64,000 nucleotides of DNA, from contig DATKKG010000003.1 in assembly GCA_035543015.1 (NCBI GenBank), positions 1-64,000 of the forward strand, given 5' to 3'. The notes beneath the pieces were generated by a model. It was not told where the DNA came from and did no database searches. It saw only the letters and a program-made list of their open reading frames with translations. A program made the position numbers and the translations under genes. Source of the DNA: DATKKG01 sp035543015. Its GTDB lineage: Archaea; Thermoproteota; Nitrososphaeria; Conexivisphaerales; DTJL01. Positions 47,853 to 57,461 of the stretch are shown one piece after another (the stretch's first letter is position 1; every line of letters begins with the position of its first letter).

Positions 47853-49982
47853 TTGATTCGTAGGCTGGGTGCTCTATTCCTGATGCTAGTTCTCGCCGCC
47901 CCATTGGTCTCGATCGGAGCCCACGCTGATTCGTCCTCCTCGGTTCTCATCAACGTCGTCAACCAGGTGAACATCGACTACTTTGGCAACGTCGCCATCA
48001 CCTCCTACATCGGCGTCCAGAACAACGGCACCAGCGCCACAGGGGACCTCACAGTGAACGTGACATATGGAGGGATACTTCCGCCTCATGTCGCGAGCAA
48101 CTCCTCCAATTTCAACGTGACCAGCGTGGTCACCGGCTCTTCGGCGACCTCCTACTTTTTCGACATCGGGACGGTCGGTGCGGGCAACACCACTGAGCTG
48201 GACTTCGCTCTCACCCTGTCCGGCATGGTGCAGGAGATCTCGGGCACTCGCACCTACAACCTGACCACCTTCCCGTACGTGCAGGTCCCGGGCGCGACGC
48301 TTTACAACGCCACGGGGTTCCTCGTCCTCCCCGCCGGGGTGACGCTCAATACCAACATGTCGGGTTTCGGCTACTATCAGCCGCTCCCTCCGAAGCTGTC
48401 CTTTACGCTTCAGTTCACCAACAACACGGTCCCCCAGGTCGCCTTCGTCCCCGTCAGCTACACCCAGCCTGACATCCTCTACCAGGTGAACAACACCGTC
48501 TCGATAGACCAGTTCGGCTGGGTCTACACCGACACGTACGTTGCAGTCAACAACACCGGCCAGGCGGCCACCGGGACCCTTCCGGTCAACCTTACGTTCT
48601 TCGGCCTCTACCTCCCCTACACCTGGAGCCAGAGCTCCACCAGCTCGTCGGTCACGACGCAGGCCACCACCAACACCACCTCGTACGTCCTTAGCCTCCC
48701 GAGCATAGCCGCGGGCGGGAGCGGCCAGGTCGGCCTCCACATCAAGACGTGGGGAATGGTCAACGAGTTCACGGGAGGGACCTACACCTACAACATGACG
48801 AACTTCCCGATTGTCCAGATATCCGGAGCCGCCCTCTTCAACGCGACCTCCGGGATTTCGCTACCCTTGGGCACGACGGTCTCCTCCGACCTCACCCAGT
48901 TCGGATACATCCAGCAGTCCCCTGCCAACCCCACTTACCTGCAGGTCTATCCCAGCTACAGCGTGCCGATCCCCACCGTCCTGTTGGTGAACTTCACGGC
49001 GTCTTCGGTAAACTTCGGCCTCTTCCAGATCAACAGCGTGCAGAGGACCGTGAGCCTCGCCGCGGACGGCTCCGTCCTGATCACCGATGCCCTGACCATT
49101 ACTAACTTCGACACGCAGGACATGTCCTCTCTCAACCTCACCAAGGCGGCGTCGGGCCAGTTCTCTCTGAAGGAGGGGTACGTCGATGGAGGGACGATTT
49201 CGCTCTCCAACGGTCTGCTGTCACTCCCCGTCCCGATTTCGGGGTTGAGCAAGCAGAACCTCGTCCTGCAGTACAAGCTGGCCTCCGGGGCAGCCAAGGA
49301 CAGCTCAGGCACCCTCACCATCGACCTGGGTGCAGGAGCCCTGAACTTCACCAACCTGGTCCAGTCGTACGTCGTGATAATGGCGCTTCCTTCGGGCACG
49401 GTCGCCCAGGCGTCGACGCCGACGTCGTTCACGAACCAGACCAAGACTCCGGGTGTGGTGCTGACCGCGAAGGTCCCCCTGGGCTGGAACCTGTACCTGG
49501 CCACGCCAGTCATAGTGGGGTTCCTCATAGCGGCCGTGTTCCTGTTCTACCTCTACAGGCGCTCTGGCCTCCAGGGCTACGAGGAAGAGGGGATTTCGAT
49601 CCTCCAGGCGAAGTCGGACGTCATAACCTCTCTCCTTGACCAGTACAGGCTAAGGGGCGAAGGCTTCTCATCGTTCGACGACTATTCGGCCCACCGCAAG
49701 GCCTTCGAGGAGGAGAAGTCGAAGGTCGCCGCCCGCCTCCAGGACTTCAAGGCCAAGACCCTCAAGGACAGGGCCCAGAAGGCATTCTTCGACAGGGTCG
49801 CGGTCGAGGACGCACGGCTCGAGCAGGTGTACAGGGAAGGCAAGTCCACCTTGGAGGAGCTCCTGGCCAACCGCATATCCCAGAAGGACTTCGAACGCAA
49901 GATGGAGGACCTTGAGCAGGCCGCCCAGCCGAAGGACGTCACCGGCAAGGGACCGAAGCCGGCTAAACAACAGAGTCCTTGA
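47853..49982 (+). CDS. Large surface protein with internal duplication and cytoplasmic coiled coil
   Basis: A 709-residue type I membrane protein. Signal peptide at 1-25; two copies of a domain of about 190-200 residues (about 30-215 and 220-425), each with an initial VNIDYFG/VSIDQFG block and NLTTFPYVQV/NMTNFPIVQI near the end; a third related half-domain; then a membrane helix (about 550-573). The cytoplasmic tail of about 135 residues is a charged helical segment (QYRLRGEGFSSFDDYSAHR onward). Many N-x-S/T sites in the outer part suggest glycosylation. It may belong to an S-layer or an adhesion/signalling apparatus. Start TTG at 47853 after GATAAATAA (about 47811-47819). Confidence 0.72.
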   Translation: MIRRLGALFLMLVLAAPLVSIGAHADSSSSVLINVVNQVNIDYFGNVAITSYIGVQNNGTSATGDLTVNVTYGGILPPHVASNSSNFNVTSVVTGSSATSYFFDIGTVGAGNTTELDFALTLSGMVQEISGTRTYNLTTFPYVQVPGATLYNATGFLVLPAGVTLNTNMSGFGYYQPLPPKLSFTLQFTNNTVPQVAFVPVSYTQPDILYQVNNTVSIDQFGWVYTDTYVAVNNTGQAATGTLPVNLTFFGLYLPYTWSQSSTSSSVTTQATTNTTSYVLSLPSIAAGGSGQVGLHIKTWGMVNEFTGGTYTYNMTNFPIVQISGAALFNATSGISLPLGTTVSSDLTQFGYIQQSPANPTYLQVYPSYSVPIPTVLLVNFTASSVNFGLFQINSVQRTVSLAADGSVLITDALTITNFDTQDMSSLNLTKAASGQFSLKEGYVDGGTISLSNGLLSLPVPISGLSKQNLVLQYKLASGAAKDSSGTLTIDLGAGALNFTNLVQSYVVIMALPSGTVAQASTPTSFTNQTKTPGVVLTAKVPLGWNLYLATPVIVGFLIAAVFLFYLYRRSGLQGYEEEGISILQAKSDVITSLLDQYRLRGEGFSSFDDYSAHRKAFEEEKSKVAARLQDFKAKTLKDRAQKAFFDRVAVEDARLEQVYREGKSTLEELLANRISQKDFERKMEDLEQAAQPKDVTGKGPKPAKQQSP

Positions 49983-50748
49983 GGGAATCTCCGCAGCCGC
50001 AGCTCCTTTCCTTGGGAAGGGCGGGCACGAGAGCGGTCAGAAGCCGCTGCACGCTTTCCACGTTCTTCGCCAGCGTCTCCACGACTTCCAGGGCCGTGAC
50101 GGGCCTCTCCGCCCACACGTCGTAGTCCGTCACCATCGCTACGGTCAGGTAACAGATGCCCTTCTCTCTCGCAAGGTTCGCCTCCGGGACGAGGGTCATC
50201 CCGATCACGTGAGCCCCCCACCCCTTGAACAAGGCCGATTCCGCCCGAGTGCTGAAACGGGGCCCCTCTATGCAGACGTAGGTGCCCTTCGGATGCAGGT
50301 CCAGGGAGATCCTCCTCCCTTCAGACTCGGCTAACTCCCTCATCTCGGGGCAGAACGGGTCCGCCATGGACACGTGGGCCACCGGGCCTCCGTCGTAGAA
50401 GGTGTAGTCGCGCTTCTTCGTCATGTCGATGAACTGGTCGGGGAAGACGATCTGGCCCGGCACGACGTCTGGCTGGAGGCTCCCCACGGCAGACGGGGCG
50501 ATGATCCTCGTCACCCCCAGCTCCTTCAGCGCCCAAATGTTCGCGCGGTAGTTGACCCTGTGGGGCGGTATCCGGTGCCCCTTCCCATGCCGAGGGATGA
50601 AGGCGACCTTCCTTCCGCCGAATTCGCCCAGGGTTATCCTGTCGGAGGTCTCTCCGTACGGGGTGTAGACCTTGACCTCTTCCGCCCCCTTCAGCATCGA
50701 GATGTCGTAGACGCCGGAGCCGCCTATGATGCCAATCTCGGCCTGCAA
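49963..50748 (-). CDS. mtnP: S-methyl-5'-thioadenosine phosphorylase
   Basis: A 261-residue nucleoside phosphorylase: GIIGGSGVYD phosphate loop, PRHGKGHRIPPHRVNYRAN, SAVGSLQPDVVPGQIVFPD and VCIEGPRFSTRAES. It splits methylthioadenosine into adenine and methylthioribose 1-phosphate. Length and motifs are complete; the C-terminal cysteine pair SCGCGD may form a stabilising disulfide. It is divergent from the MTA/SAH deaminase gene, which works on the same substrate. Confidence 0.95.
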   Translation of the reverse strand: MQAEIGIIGGSGVYDISMLKGAEEVKVYTPYGETSDRITLGEFGGRKVAFIPRHGKGHRIPPHRVNYRANIWALKELGVTRIIAPSAVGSLQPDVVPGQIVFPDQFIDMTKKRDYTFYDGGPVAHVSMADPFCPEMRELAESEGRRISLDLHPKGTYVCIEGPRFSTRAESALFKGWGAHVIGMTLVPEANLAREKGICYLTVAMVTDYDVWAERPVTALEVVETLAKNVESVQRLLTALVPALPKERSCGCGDSLKDSVV

Positions 50749-50843
50749 GCTGTTTCGTGACTGATGCCCGTTGGCTCTATTTATCCCTGACTGGGGGCGC
50801 GCGTCGGGCTAGGCTTATAACAGGTGTCTCGGGACATGACCCT

Positions 50844-52136
50844 GTGGCATCAGTCCGCTACAGGTCAAGGCTCCTCCTTGCCTCCCCCGAGGCCGAGCCC
50901 GTCGAAGACGCCTGCTTGGTCGTCGACGGGGACAGGATCACCTATGTCGGCAGCGCCGGGGCATCCAGGGAGGCCGGCCCCTTCGAGGAGACCGTGGACC
51001 TCGGCAGGGCGCTCCTCCTTCCGGGGTTCGTGAACACCCACTGCCATTCGGCCATGAGCCTGTTCAGAGGGATGGGCAATGGCCTCTCCCTCGATGAATG
51101 GCTGCGCACGAAGATCTGGCCGATGGAGGACCAACTGAAGGAGGACGACCTGGTCTACGGGAACCTCCTTTCCCTGGCGGAATACGCCAGGAGCGGGATC
51201 ACCTCATTCGTCGACTTCTACAACGTTGCGCCGATGATGAAGGCCCTTTCCAAGGTCAGGATGCGCGCCGTCCTCTCTCTCGCGTTCATGGACGAGGTCC
51301 CCTCGATGAAGGAGGAGAGCTGGAGGCGGCTGGAGCAGGTGGAGAGTTTCAAACGGAGGGTCGACGACGGAAAAGGGATGCGGGTCCCCGCCTTGGCCGT
51401 CCATTCCGCCTACGCCTGCTCGGAGGAGATGCTGCGCGGGGTGGCCGACGCCGCGAAGGAGAACCGGCTCCTGGTGACCGGCCACCTGGTCGAGGCGGGG
51501 ACCGAGGTCCCTCTCGTCAAGGCCAGCTCGGGGGTGGGACCGGTCGCCCTCATGTCGAGGACAGGAATCCTCGGCCCCCGGTTTCTCGCGGCCCACTGCG
51601 TCCACCTGGACGCCAGAGGAATCGCCAAGCTCGCGCAGGCCGGCTCTTCGGTGTCTCACTGCCCACGTTCGAACTCGCGGCTGGGCGTGGGGATCGCCCC
51701 AGTGCCCAAGATGCTCAGGGCCGGACTGAACGTCTCGCTTGGGACGGACGGCGCGGGCAGCTCCGATACCGCCGACTTCTTCGAAGAGATGAGGACAGCC
51801 TCCTACCTCCAAAGGGCCGCCAACTCCGACGCAGCGCTTCTCCCCCCCAGGGAGCTCCTGGCCATGGCCACCGTGAACGGGTCCAGGGCGCTTGGCGGTC
51901 CCGGCAGGGGCCTGGCGGCGGGAGGTGACGCCGACTTCATCGCCGTAAGGCTGGACGGCGCGCACCTCAACCCTGTCCTGGACCTCATCGGGAACGTCGT
52001 CTTCTGTTCGAGGCCCGAGGACGTCTCCATCACGGTGTCAGGCGGCCGCGTCCTTCAGAGGGACGGAGAGGTCTCGGGACTGGACCTGGGGTTCGTCATG
52101 GCGAAGGCAAACGAGATAGCCCATTCGCTGAAGTAG
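50844..52136 (+). CDS. MTA/SAH deaminase (amidohydrolase)
   Basis: A 430-residue amidohydrolase of the 5-methylthioadenosine/S-adenosylhomocysteine deaminase family. Metal ligands: VNTHCHSAMS (H-x-H), a His in VTGHLVEAGTEV, one in FLAAHCVHLD, and the Asp in LGTDGAGSSDTADFF. It deaminates MTA, SAH or 5'-deoxyadenosine to inosine derivatives. The frame is open to 50757, but CTTATAACA (50814-50822) makes the GTG at 50844 the leaderless start (MASVRYRSRLLL). With MTA phosphorylase and SAH hydrolase on either side it forms a SAM by-product salvage cluster. Confidence 0.9.
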   Translation: MASVRYRSRLLLASPEAEPVEDACLVVDGDRITYVGSAGASREAGPFEETVDLGRALLLPGFVNTHCHSAMSLFRGMGNGLSLDEWLRTKIWPMEDQLKEDDLVYGNLLSLAEYARSGITSFVDFYNVAPMMKALSKVRMRAVLSLAFMDEVPSMKEESWRRLEQVESFKRRVDDGKGMRVPALAVHSAYACSEEMLRGVADAAKENRLLVTGHLVEAGTEVPLVKASSGVGPVALMSRTGILGPRFLAAHCVHLDARGIAKLAQAGSSVSHCPRSNSRLGVGIAPVPKMLRAGLNVSLGTDGAGSSDTADFFEEMRTASYLQRAANSDAALLPPRELLAMATVNGSRALGGPGRGLAAGGDADFIAVRLDGAHLNPVLDLIGNVVFCSRPEDVSITVSGGRVLQRDGEVSGLDLGFVMAKANEIAHSLK

Positions 52137-52137
52137 C

Positions 52138-53379
52138 CTACCTGCCCCAGCGGCCGAGGTACGCCCGCTGCCTCCTGCTCAGAGAGTCGAAGGCGACTCC
52201 ATCCGCCTTCAGCCTAAGCCTGGCGACCTCCTCGTCGAGCTCCCTCGGAACCGAAATGACCCTGTTCTCGAGGCGGTCCCCGTTCCTGACAAGGTGGACC
52301 ACCGACATCAGCTGAAGGGAGAAGCTCATGTCCATTATCTCTATGGGATGCCCGTCGGCGGCGGCTATGTTCACCAGGCGCCCGTCCGCCAGGAGGTAGA
52401 GCTTCTTCCCTCCCTTGAGTGTGAACTGGGTTACGTTGGGCCTGACCTCTTCCCGGTTCACGGCGACCTCCCTGAGCTCCTTCACGTTCACCTCCACGTC
52501 GAAGTGCCCCGCGTTGGCCAGGATCGCGCCGTCCTTCATCTTCGCAAAGTGCCTCCTTCCGACGATATCCTCTCCTCCGGTGCAGCTCACAATCACGTCC
52601 GCGGTCCTGACCGCGTCATCCATCGGGAGGACTTCGAAGCCCTCGAAGTGCGCCTCCAAAGCCTTGAAAGGATCGACCTCGCAGACCACGGTCCTGGCCC
52701 CCATGCCTCTCAGCCTTTCGGCGACCCCCCTCCCCACCCATCCGAAGCCCGCGACGACGCATCGTCGCCCAGCCAGGATCATGTTTGTGGACCTCATCAA
52801 GCCGTCGACGACGCTCTGGCCGCTGCCGAACCTGTTGTCGAAGAGGTGCTTGCTATAGGCGTCGTTCACGGCAACCACTGGGAAGGGGAGCTTGCCTTCT
52901 CTCTCCATGTTTCTGAACCTCCTGACGCCCGTCGTGGTCTCCTCGGTCACGCCTGTGATGCGCTCGGCCATCCCGCGACCCATCGCCATCACAGAGAGGT
53001 CCGCTCCATCGTCCACCAACACGGAGGGCTGCGTGTCCAGCACCAGGCCGAGGTTGCGTTCGTATTCCTCCGGCGTCTCCCCCCGCCAGGCGTAGACGTG
53101 GCTCACATCCCGGGCGAGAGCGGCGGCCACGTCGTCCTGCGTGGTTAGCGGGTTGGACCCGGTGACGGCGACTTCGGCCCCCAGCTCCTGCATTGTCGCG
53201 CAGAGCACCGCGGTCTTGGCTTCCAGGTGGAGACAGGCTCCGACCTTGACCCCCTCGAGTGGCCTCTCCTTCGCCAGGCGCGAGGCCAGGGTGGCGATGA
53301 CAGGCATACGAGCCCTGGCCCACTTCATCTTCTTCGCTCCTGACGGAGCCAAGGAAAGGTCCTTCACCGAGTCCTTCAT
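52138..53379 (-). CDS. ahcY: Adenosylhomocysteinase (SAH hydrolase)
   Basis: An NAD-dependent enzyme of about 413 residues that splits S-adenosylhomocysteine into adenosine and homocysteine. Motifs: ACLHLEAKTAVL, VTGSNPLTTQDDVAAAL, DDGADLS, AVNDAYSKHLFDNRFGSGQS and the Rossmann segment VVAGFGWVGRGVAERLRGMG. The tail resembles the archaeal type, shorter than the bacterial or eukaryotic one. A GTG at 53400 is an alternative start seven codons upstream. Convergent with the deaminase gene (1 bp between stops). Confidence 0.95.
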   Translation of the reverse strand: MKDSVKDLSLAPSGAKKMKWARARMPVIATLASRLAKERPLEGVKVGACLHLEAKTAVLCATMQELGAEVAVTGSNPLTTQDDVAAALARDVSHVYAWRGETPEEYERNLGLVLDTQPSVLVDDGADLSVMAMGRGMAERITGVTEETTTGVRRFRNMEREGKLPFPVVAVNDAYSKHLFDNRFGSGQSVVDGLMRSTNMILAGRRCVVAGFGWVGRGVAERLRGMGARTVVCEVDPFKALEAHFEGFEVLPMDDAVRTADVIVSCTGGEDIVGRRHFAKMKDGAILANAGHFDVEVNVKELREVAVNREEVRPNVTQFTLKGGKKLYLLADGRLVNIAAADGHPIEIMDMSFSLQLMSVVHLVRNGDRLENRVISVPRELDEEVARLRLKADGVAFDSLSRRQRAYLGRWGR

Positions 53380-53463
53380 GCCGTCGGGATTTGCTCGCAC
53401 TGCCTCAAAAAAGGTTTCTGAGAGGTGGGTTTATCTCCGCGGGCCTCCCAAGCTGAATCGCTT

Positions 53464-53556
53464 TTGTCCGAAGAAGAGCTGGCTCGTAGACAGCTGAGGA
53501 AGAAGAAGTCTCGCCGAAGGACCCGGGGCCCCTATAGAAAGTCGGCCGTGGCGTGA
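53464..53556 (+). CDS. Very small basic protein (30 aa)
   Basis: A TTG at 53464 opens a 30-codon frame: an acidic start (SEEELARRQL), then RKKKSRRRTRGPYRKS. Twelve of 30 residues are Lys or Arg. TTTATC (53430-53435) lies about 30 bp upstream, a leaderless promoter arrangement, shared back to back with the SAH hydrolase promoter (GATAAA on the other strand). The composition suggests RNA or ribosome binding, like very small ribosomal proteins, but I cannot name a family. Confidence 0.5.
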   Translation: MSEEELARRQLRKKKSRRRTRGPYRKSAVA

Positions 53557-53559
53557 CCG

Positions 53560-53898
53560 CTACGCCCTGATGTAGACGTCATCCCCGTGAACTGACGTCT
53601 CGAATCGGGATGCGGCGGCGATGCTGGAGGGCTCGTCGCCGTCAGGCCCCATCAGGACCGCGCCCGACCTGACGTCGAATTCGGCCCCGTGCTCGGGGCA
53701 CTTCAGGGTGTATCCCTTGAGCTCTCCCACGGACAGGTCTCCCTCCTCATGGGTGCACAGGTTCTGGAGCGCGAAGTAGTACCCCCCGACGTTGATCAAC
53801 ACGATGTCCTTCCCGTTCACCCTGAAGCTCTTCTTGGTTCCCGGAGGGACTTCCGCCTTGGCGCACACACGTTCGAACTCCAAGTCCGACCAGCTCAT
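53560..53898 (-). CDS. Rieske-type ferredoxin
   Basis: A 112-residue cytoplasmic [2Fe-2S] protein without signal peptide. Ligands are C48/H50 (LCTHEEGDLS) and C67/H70 (LKCPEHGAEFD), with no disulfide cysteines, so it is the low-potential ferredoxin type (NirD/BphF-like) and not a bc1-type protein. It would carry electrons to an oxygenase or reductase; none is adjacent. Single-gene unit. Confidence 0.92.
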   Translation of the reverse strand: MSWSDLEFERVCAKAEVPPGTKKSFRVNGKDIVLINVGGYYFALQNLCTHEEGDLSVGELKGYTLKCPEHGAEFDVRSGAVLMGPDGDEPSSIAAASRFETSVHGDDVYIRA

Positions 53899-53992
53899 GA
53901 AGCTTTCCCGTCGTACCTATACGCGTTATCCATCTTGAGGGCCGCGCATTTCAGGGTTGGTTTTTATCCTCGGGGGCATCTCGCCCTCACAA

Positions 53993-54313
53993 ATGGAGAG
54001 ATGGAGGCTCGAATGCCCTCGCTGCGGCGAGAAGGCCCTCGTCGAGGTGGGGTCCTACGAGGGTGACCAGTCCTACAGCGACCTCAACGAAGACTTCGCC
54101 TTCTTCAAGGTCTTCTCCTGCCCCGTTCACAAGGGATGGGTCTACCGCAACGTGAGCGACAGGACGTTCGACGGTTCATGCACATTGGACGGAGGAAAGC
54201 TGAACGCCTTCGACATTACCTCCGGAAAGTGTCCAAGATGTGGCGGTGCGATTTTAAGGACGGAGCTCGAAGGCATTCAGGTGATGCAAAGTGGGGAAGC
54301 CCCTAGCTCGTAA
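53993..54313 (+). CDS. Zinc-ribbon protein upstream of aconitase
   Basis: A 106-residue protein with two CxxC knuckles, LECPRCGEKAL (near residue 10) and KCPRCGGAIL (near 84), and two further Cys between. The ATG at 53993 is about 30 bp after GTTTTTATCC (53959-53968), leaderless. Its last 23 bases overlap the aconitase gene, so the two are coupled; a role linked to iron-sulfur or aconitase assembly is conceivable. Family not recognised. Confidence 0.65.
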   Translation: MERWRLECPRCGEKALVEVGSYEGDQSYSDLNEDFAFFKVFSCPVHKGWVYRNVSDRTFDGSCTLDGGKLNAFDITSGKCPRCGGAILRTELEGIQVMQSGEAPSS

Positions 54314-56219
54314 GATCATCGAGAGCCACCTTGTTGACGGGAGGCCAGAGGCTGGAAGCGAAATCGGCATCAAGGTCGACAGGGCCCTCATGCAGGACGC
54401 CACCGGGACAATGGCCTGCCTCCAGTTCGAGGCGCTGGACATCCCCAGAGTCCGCAACGAGCTGTCGATAATCTACGTGGACCACAACATGCTGCAGGTG
54501 GGATACGAAAACCCGGACGACCACAAGTTCCTCGAGACCTTCGGGGCTAAGTACGGAATCTACTTCTCCAAGCCCGGGAACGGCATCTGCCACCAGGTGA
54601 ACCTGGAGAGGTTCTCGGTGCCGGGGAAGACCCTTCTAGGGTCGGACAGCCACACGCCCACCTCGGGCGGAGCCGGGATGCTGGCGATAGGGGTGGGCGG
54701 CCTGGACGTGGCCGTCGCCATGGGCGGCGCCCCGTTCTACTTCAAGATGCCCAAGATCGTCGGGGTCAAGCTCACGGGCAGCCTCAAGCCCTGGGTCTCC
54801 ACGAAGGACATCATACTTGAGATGCTCCGAAGGCTCACGGTCAAGGGGGGCCTCGGCAGGATCTTCGAGTACCATGGCCCGGGGGTCTCCACCCTCAACG
54901 TCCCGGCGAGGTCCACTGTCACCAACATGGGAGCCGAACTGGGCGCCACCACCTCCATCTTCCCATCCGACGAGGTGACCCTGGACTACTTCAGGCGTCA
55001 GGGAAGGGAGGGCGACTGGTCACTCATGGTTCCCGATGCGGACGCCGTCTACGACGAAAACATCGAGATAGACCTCGGCTCCCTTGAGCCGCTCATCGCG
55101 TGCCCGGGGGCTCCGGACAACGTCAAGAAGGTCTCGGAGGTCGAGGGAACCCCGGCCCAGCAGGTGCTCATCGGTTCCTGCACAAATTCAAGCTACCAGG
55201 ACCTCATGGTCGTGGCCTCGGCCCTGAAGGGGAGGAAGGTGGACCCCCACGTCACCATGGCGGTGAACCCCGGCTCCCGCCAGGTCCTTGCGACGGTCGA
55301 GCAGCATGGGGGCCTGTCCAGCATCATCCTCTCCGGAGCCAGGCTCCTGGAGAACGCCTGCAACGGCTGCATCGGAATGGGGTCGGCGCCAGGCACAGAC
55401 TGGGTGAGCGTCAGGTCCTTCAACAGGAACTGGCCCGGCCGGAGCGGCACCGTCGACGACAGGGTCTACCTGACAAGCCCCGAAGTGTGCGTCGCCACCG
55501 CCATCAACGGAGCCATCACCGACCCCAGGAAGCTCGGCGATTACCCGCACGTCGATTGGCCCGAGCGCTTCCTTATCGACGACTCGATGGTGCTTCCCCC
55601 GGCCGCCGACCCTTCGACCGTGGAGGTGGTCAGGGGCCCGAACATCAAGCCCCTGCCTCGGCGGGGCCCACTTGAGCAGCAGCTCACGGGCGAAGTGTTG
55701 ATCAAGGTCGGAGACAACGTCAGCACAGACGCCATAATGCCCGCAGGCGCAAAGATACTCCCCCTCCGAAGCAACATCCCGGCCATCAGCGACTACGTCT
55801 TCGCCTGGGTTGACCCCGGGTTCGTGAAGAGGGCAAAGGAGAGGGCGGGCGGTTTCATCGTCGGAGGGGGGAACTACGGCCAGGGCTCCAGCAGGGAGCA
55901 CGCTGCCCTCGCGCCGATGTACCTCGGGGTCAAGGCGGTGTTCGCGAAGTCGTTCGCGAGGATCCACAGGGCCAACCTGATCAACTTCGGGATCCTACCC
56001 CTCGAGTTCGCCGATCCCGCGGACTACGACAAGATGGCGCTGGGGCTCCGGCTCCAGCTGGCCGATGTCACAGGGTCTCTCTCCAGGGGCGACAAGGTCA
56101 TGACGGTGTCCTATCCGGGAGGGAGCTTCGCCGTGAACGCGGACTTCACCGCGAGGGACAGGTCGATCCTGGCCGACGGCGGGCTCCTGAACTACACCAA
56201 AGCCAAGTTCGCGGTCTAG
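54291..56219 (+). CDS. acn: Aconitate hydratase
   Basis: A 642-residue [4Fe-4S] enzyme that interconverts citrate and isocitrate. Cluster cysteines are C297 (GSCTNSS), C357 and C360 (NACNGCIGMG). LLGSDSHTPTSGGAGML and the swivel domain VGGGNYGQGSSREHAAL are present, in the short, mitochondrial/archaeal aconitase architecture. The homologous 3-isopropylmalate dehydratase family is usually split in two subunits, so aconitase is the better call. GTG start at 54291, inside the upstream zinc-ribbon gene. Confidence 0.94.
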   Translation: MGKPLARKIIESHLVDGRPEAGSEIGIKVDRALMQDATGTMACLQFEALDIPRVRNELSIIYVDHNMLQVGYENPDDHKFLETFGAKYGIYFSKPGNGICHQVNLERFSVPGKTLLGSDSHTPTSGGAGMLAIGVGGLDVAVAMGGAPFYFKMPKIVGVKLTGSLKPWVSTKDIILEMLRRLTVKGGLGRIFEYHGPGVSTLNVPARSTVTNMGAELGATTSIFPSDEVTLDYFRRQGREGDWSLMVPDADAVYDENIEIDLGSLEPLIACPGAPDNVKKVSEVEGTPAQQVLIGSCTNSSYQDLMVVASALKGRKVDPHVTMAVNPGSRQVLATVEQHGGLSSIILSGARLLENACNGCIGMGSAPGTDWVSVRSFNRNWPGRSGTVDDRVYLTSPEVCVATAINGAITDPRKLGDYPHVDWPERFLIDDSMVLPPAADPSTVEVVRGPNIKPLPRRGPLEQQLTGEVLIKVGDNVSTDAIMPAGAKILPLRSNIPAISDYVFAWVDPGFVKRAKERAGGFIVGGGNYGQGSSREHAALAPMYLGVKAVFAKSFARIHRANLINFGILPLEFADPADYDKMALGLRLQLADVTGSLSRGDKVMTVSYPGGSFAVNADFTARDRSILADGGLLNYTKAKFAV

Positions 56220-56276
56220 GGCCGAGCCCAGCGCGGAGCTCTTTAATACCGCGTCCGCGTGGCGGCAGACGAAAGC

Positions 56277-57407
56277 ATGAAAGCTGCGGTCCTGGGAGCC
56301 GGCGGCATCGGCAGCGTCGCAGCCAGGGACTTCGCCTCCAGCCTTCCCGACTGGCAGGTCACGCTCGCCGACCTGGACCTGGCCAGAGCGAAGTCTGTCT
56401 CGACCGCTCACAGGGGCGGCAACCTTGTCGCGGCGCGACTGGACGCAGCCTCGGGAGAAGGGATGGTCTCTTTTCTGAAGGGTTTCGATCTCGTCCTGAG
56501 CGCCCTCCCCGGGAGCGTGGGGTTCGCGGCGGCCGGGGCGTGCGTGGAAGCGGGCACGGACCTCGTGGACGTTTCATTCTCGCCCGAGGATCCCTTCCTT
56601 CTTGATGACATGGCCCGCAGCCGCGGTTCCCTCCTTGTTCCAGACTGCGGGGTCGCGCCGGGGTTGAGCAACGCCCTGGTCGGGAGGGCCGTGGCCCAGC
56701 TGGACGAGGTCGACAGCGTCCACGTCATGGTGGGAGGCCTTCCCGTGGAGCCTTCTCCACCCTTGGGCTATGTGGTGACTTGGTCGGTTGAGGGTCTCAT
56801 CGACGAATACACCAGGAAGGCGAGGCTCATCGACAACGGCCGAATGAAGGAGGTGGACGCTTTGACGGGGGTGGAGAGGATAGACTTTCCCGGCGTGGGA
56901 CCTCTCGACGCCTTTCTCACGGACGGTGCGAGGACCCTCTTCCGGACTGTCCCGCGAGTGAGAGAGATGTGGGAGAAGACGCTCCGCTATCCCGGGCACG
57001 TCGAGGTGATGTCGGCCCTCAGGGACCTCGGCCTCTTCGACGAGAAGCCGCGCGAGGTGGACGGCGTCGAGGTCGTGCCGCGGAGGCTGACCGCGCGCCT
57101 TCTAGAGGAGACCCTGAGGGTACCCGGAGCCGAAGACCTCCTCGCGATGAGGGTTGAGGTGAGCGGTCGCGGCGGCGGGACTCACAGGCGCTTCGAGAAC
57201 TTCGTCCTCGACTACTTCGACAGGGCCACGGGCACCACCGCCATGGCCCGCACGACCGCCTTCACGGCGTCCGTAGTAGCCCAGCAGGTGGCGATGGGGA
57301 ACATAGAAGGAAGCGGCGTGCTCACGCCCGAGGAGATCGGCATGAAGGCCGACGCCTTCGACAGGCTGATCCAGGGCTTGGGCGCCCGTGGCGTCAGGGT
57401 GAGGTAA
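56277..57407 (+). CDS. Saccharopine dehydrogenase-like oxidoreductase
   Basis: A 376-residue protein with an N-terminal Rossmann fold (KAAVLGAGGIGSVAARDFA), DVSFSPEDPFLLDD and the VPDCGVAPGLSNALVGRA block typical of the Lys9/saccharopine reductase family. Archaeal members act in lysine or polyamine-type pathways or are uncharacterised; no lysine gene is adjacent. The ATG at 56277 follows CTTTAATACC (about 56240-56249), ruling out the frame's earlier codon at 56259. Confidence 0.85.
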   Translation: MKAAVLGAGGIGSVAARDFASSLPDWQVTLADLDLARAKSVSTAHRGGNLVAARLDAASGEGMVSFLKGFDLVLSALPGSVGFAAAGACVEAGTDLVDVSFSPEDPFLLDDMARSRGSLLVPDCGVAPGLSNALVGRAVAQLDEVDSVHVMVGGLPVEPSPPLGYVVTWSVEGLIDEYTRKARLIDNGRMKEVDALTGVERIDFPGVGPLDAFLTDGARTLFRTVPRVREMWEKTLRYPGHVEVMSALRDLGLFDEKPREVDGVEVVPRRLTARLLEETLRVPGAEDLLAMRVEVSGRGGGTHRRFENFVLDYFDRATGTTAMARTTAFTASVVAQQVAMGNIEGSGVLTPEEIGMKADAFDRLIQGLGARGVRVR

Positions 57408-57461
57408 CGATCCGATGCGACGCACTGCGGGTCGCTATTAGCTCTGCGCGGTTTGGCCTCC

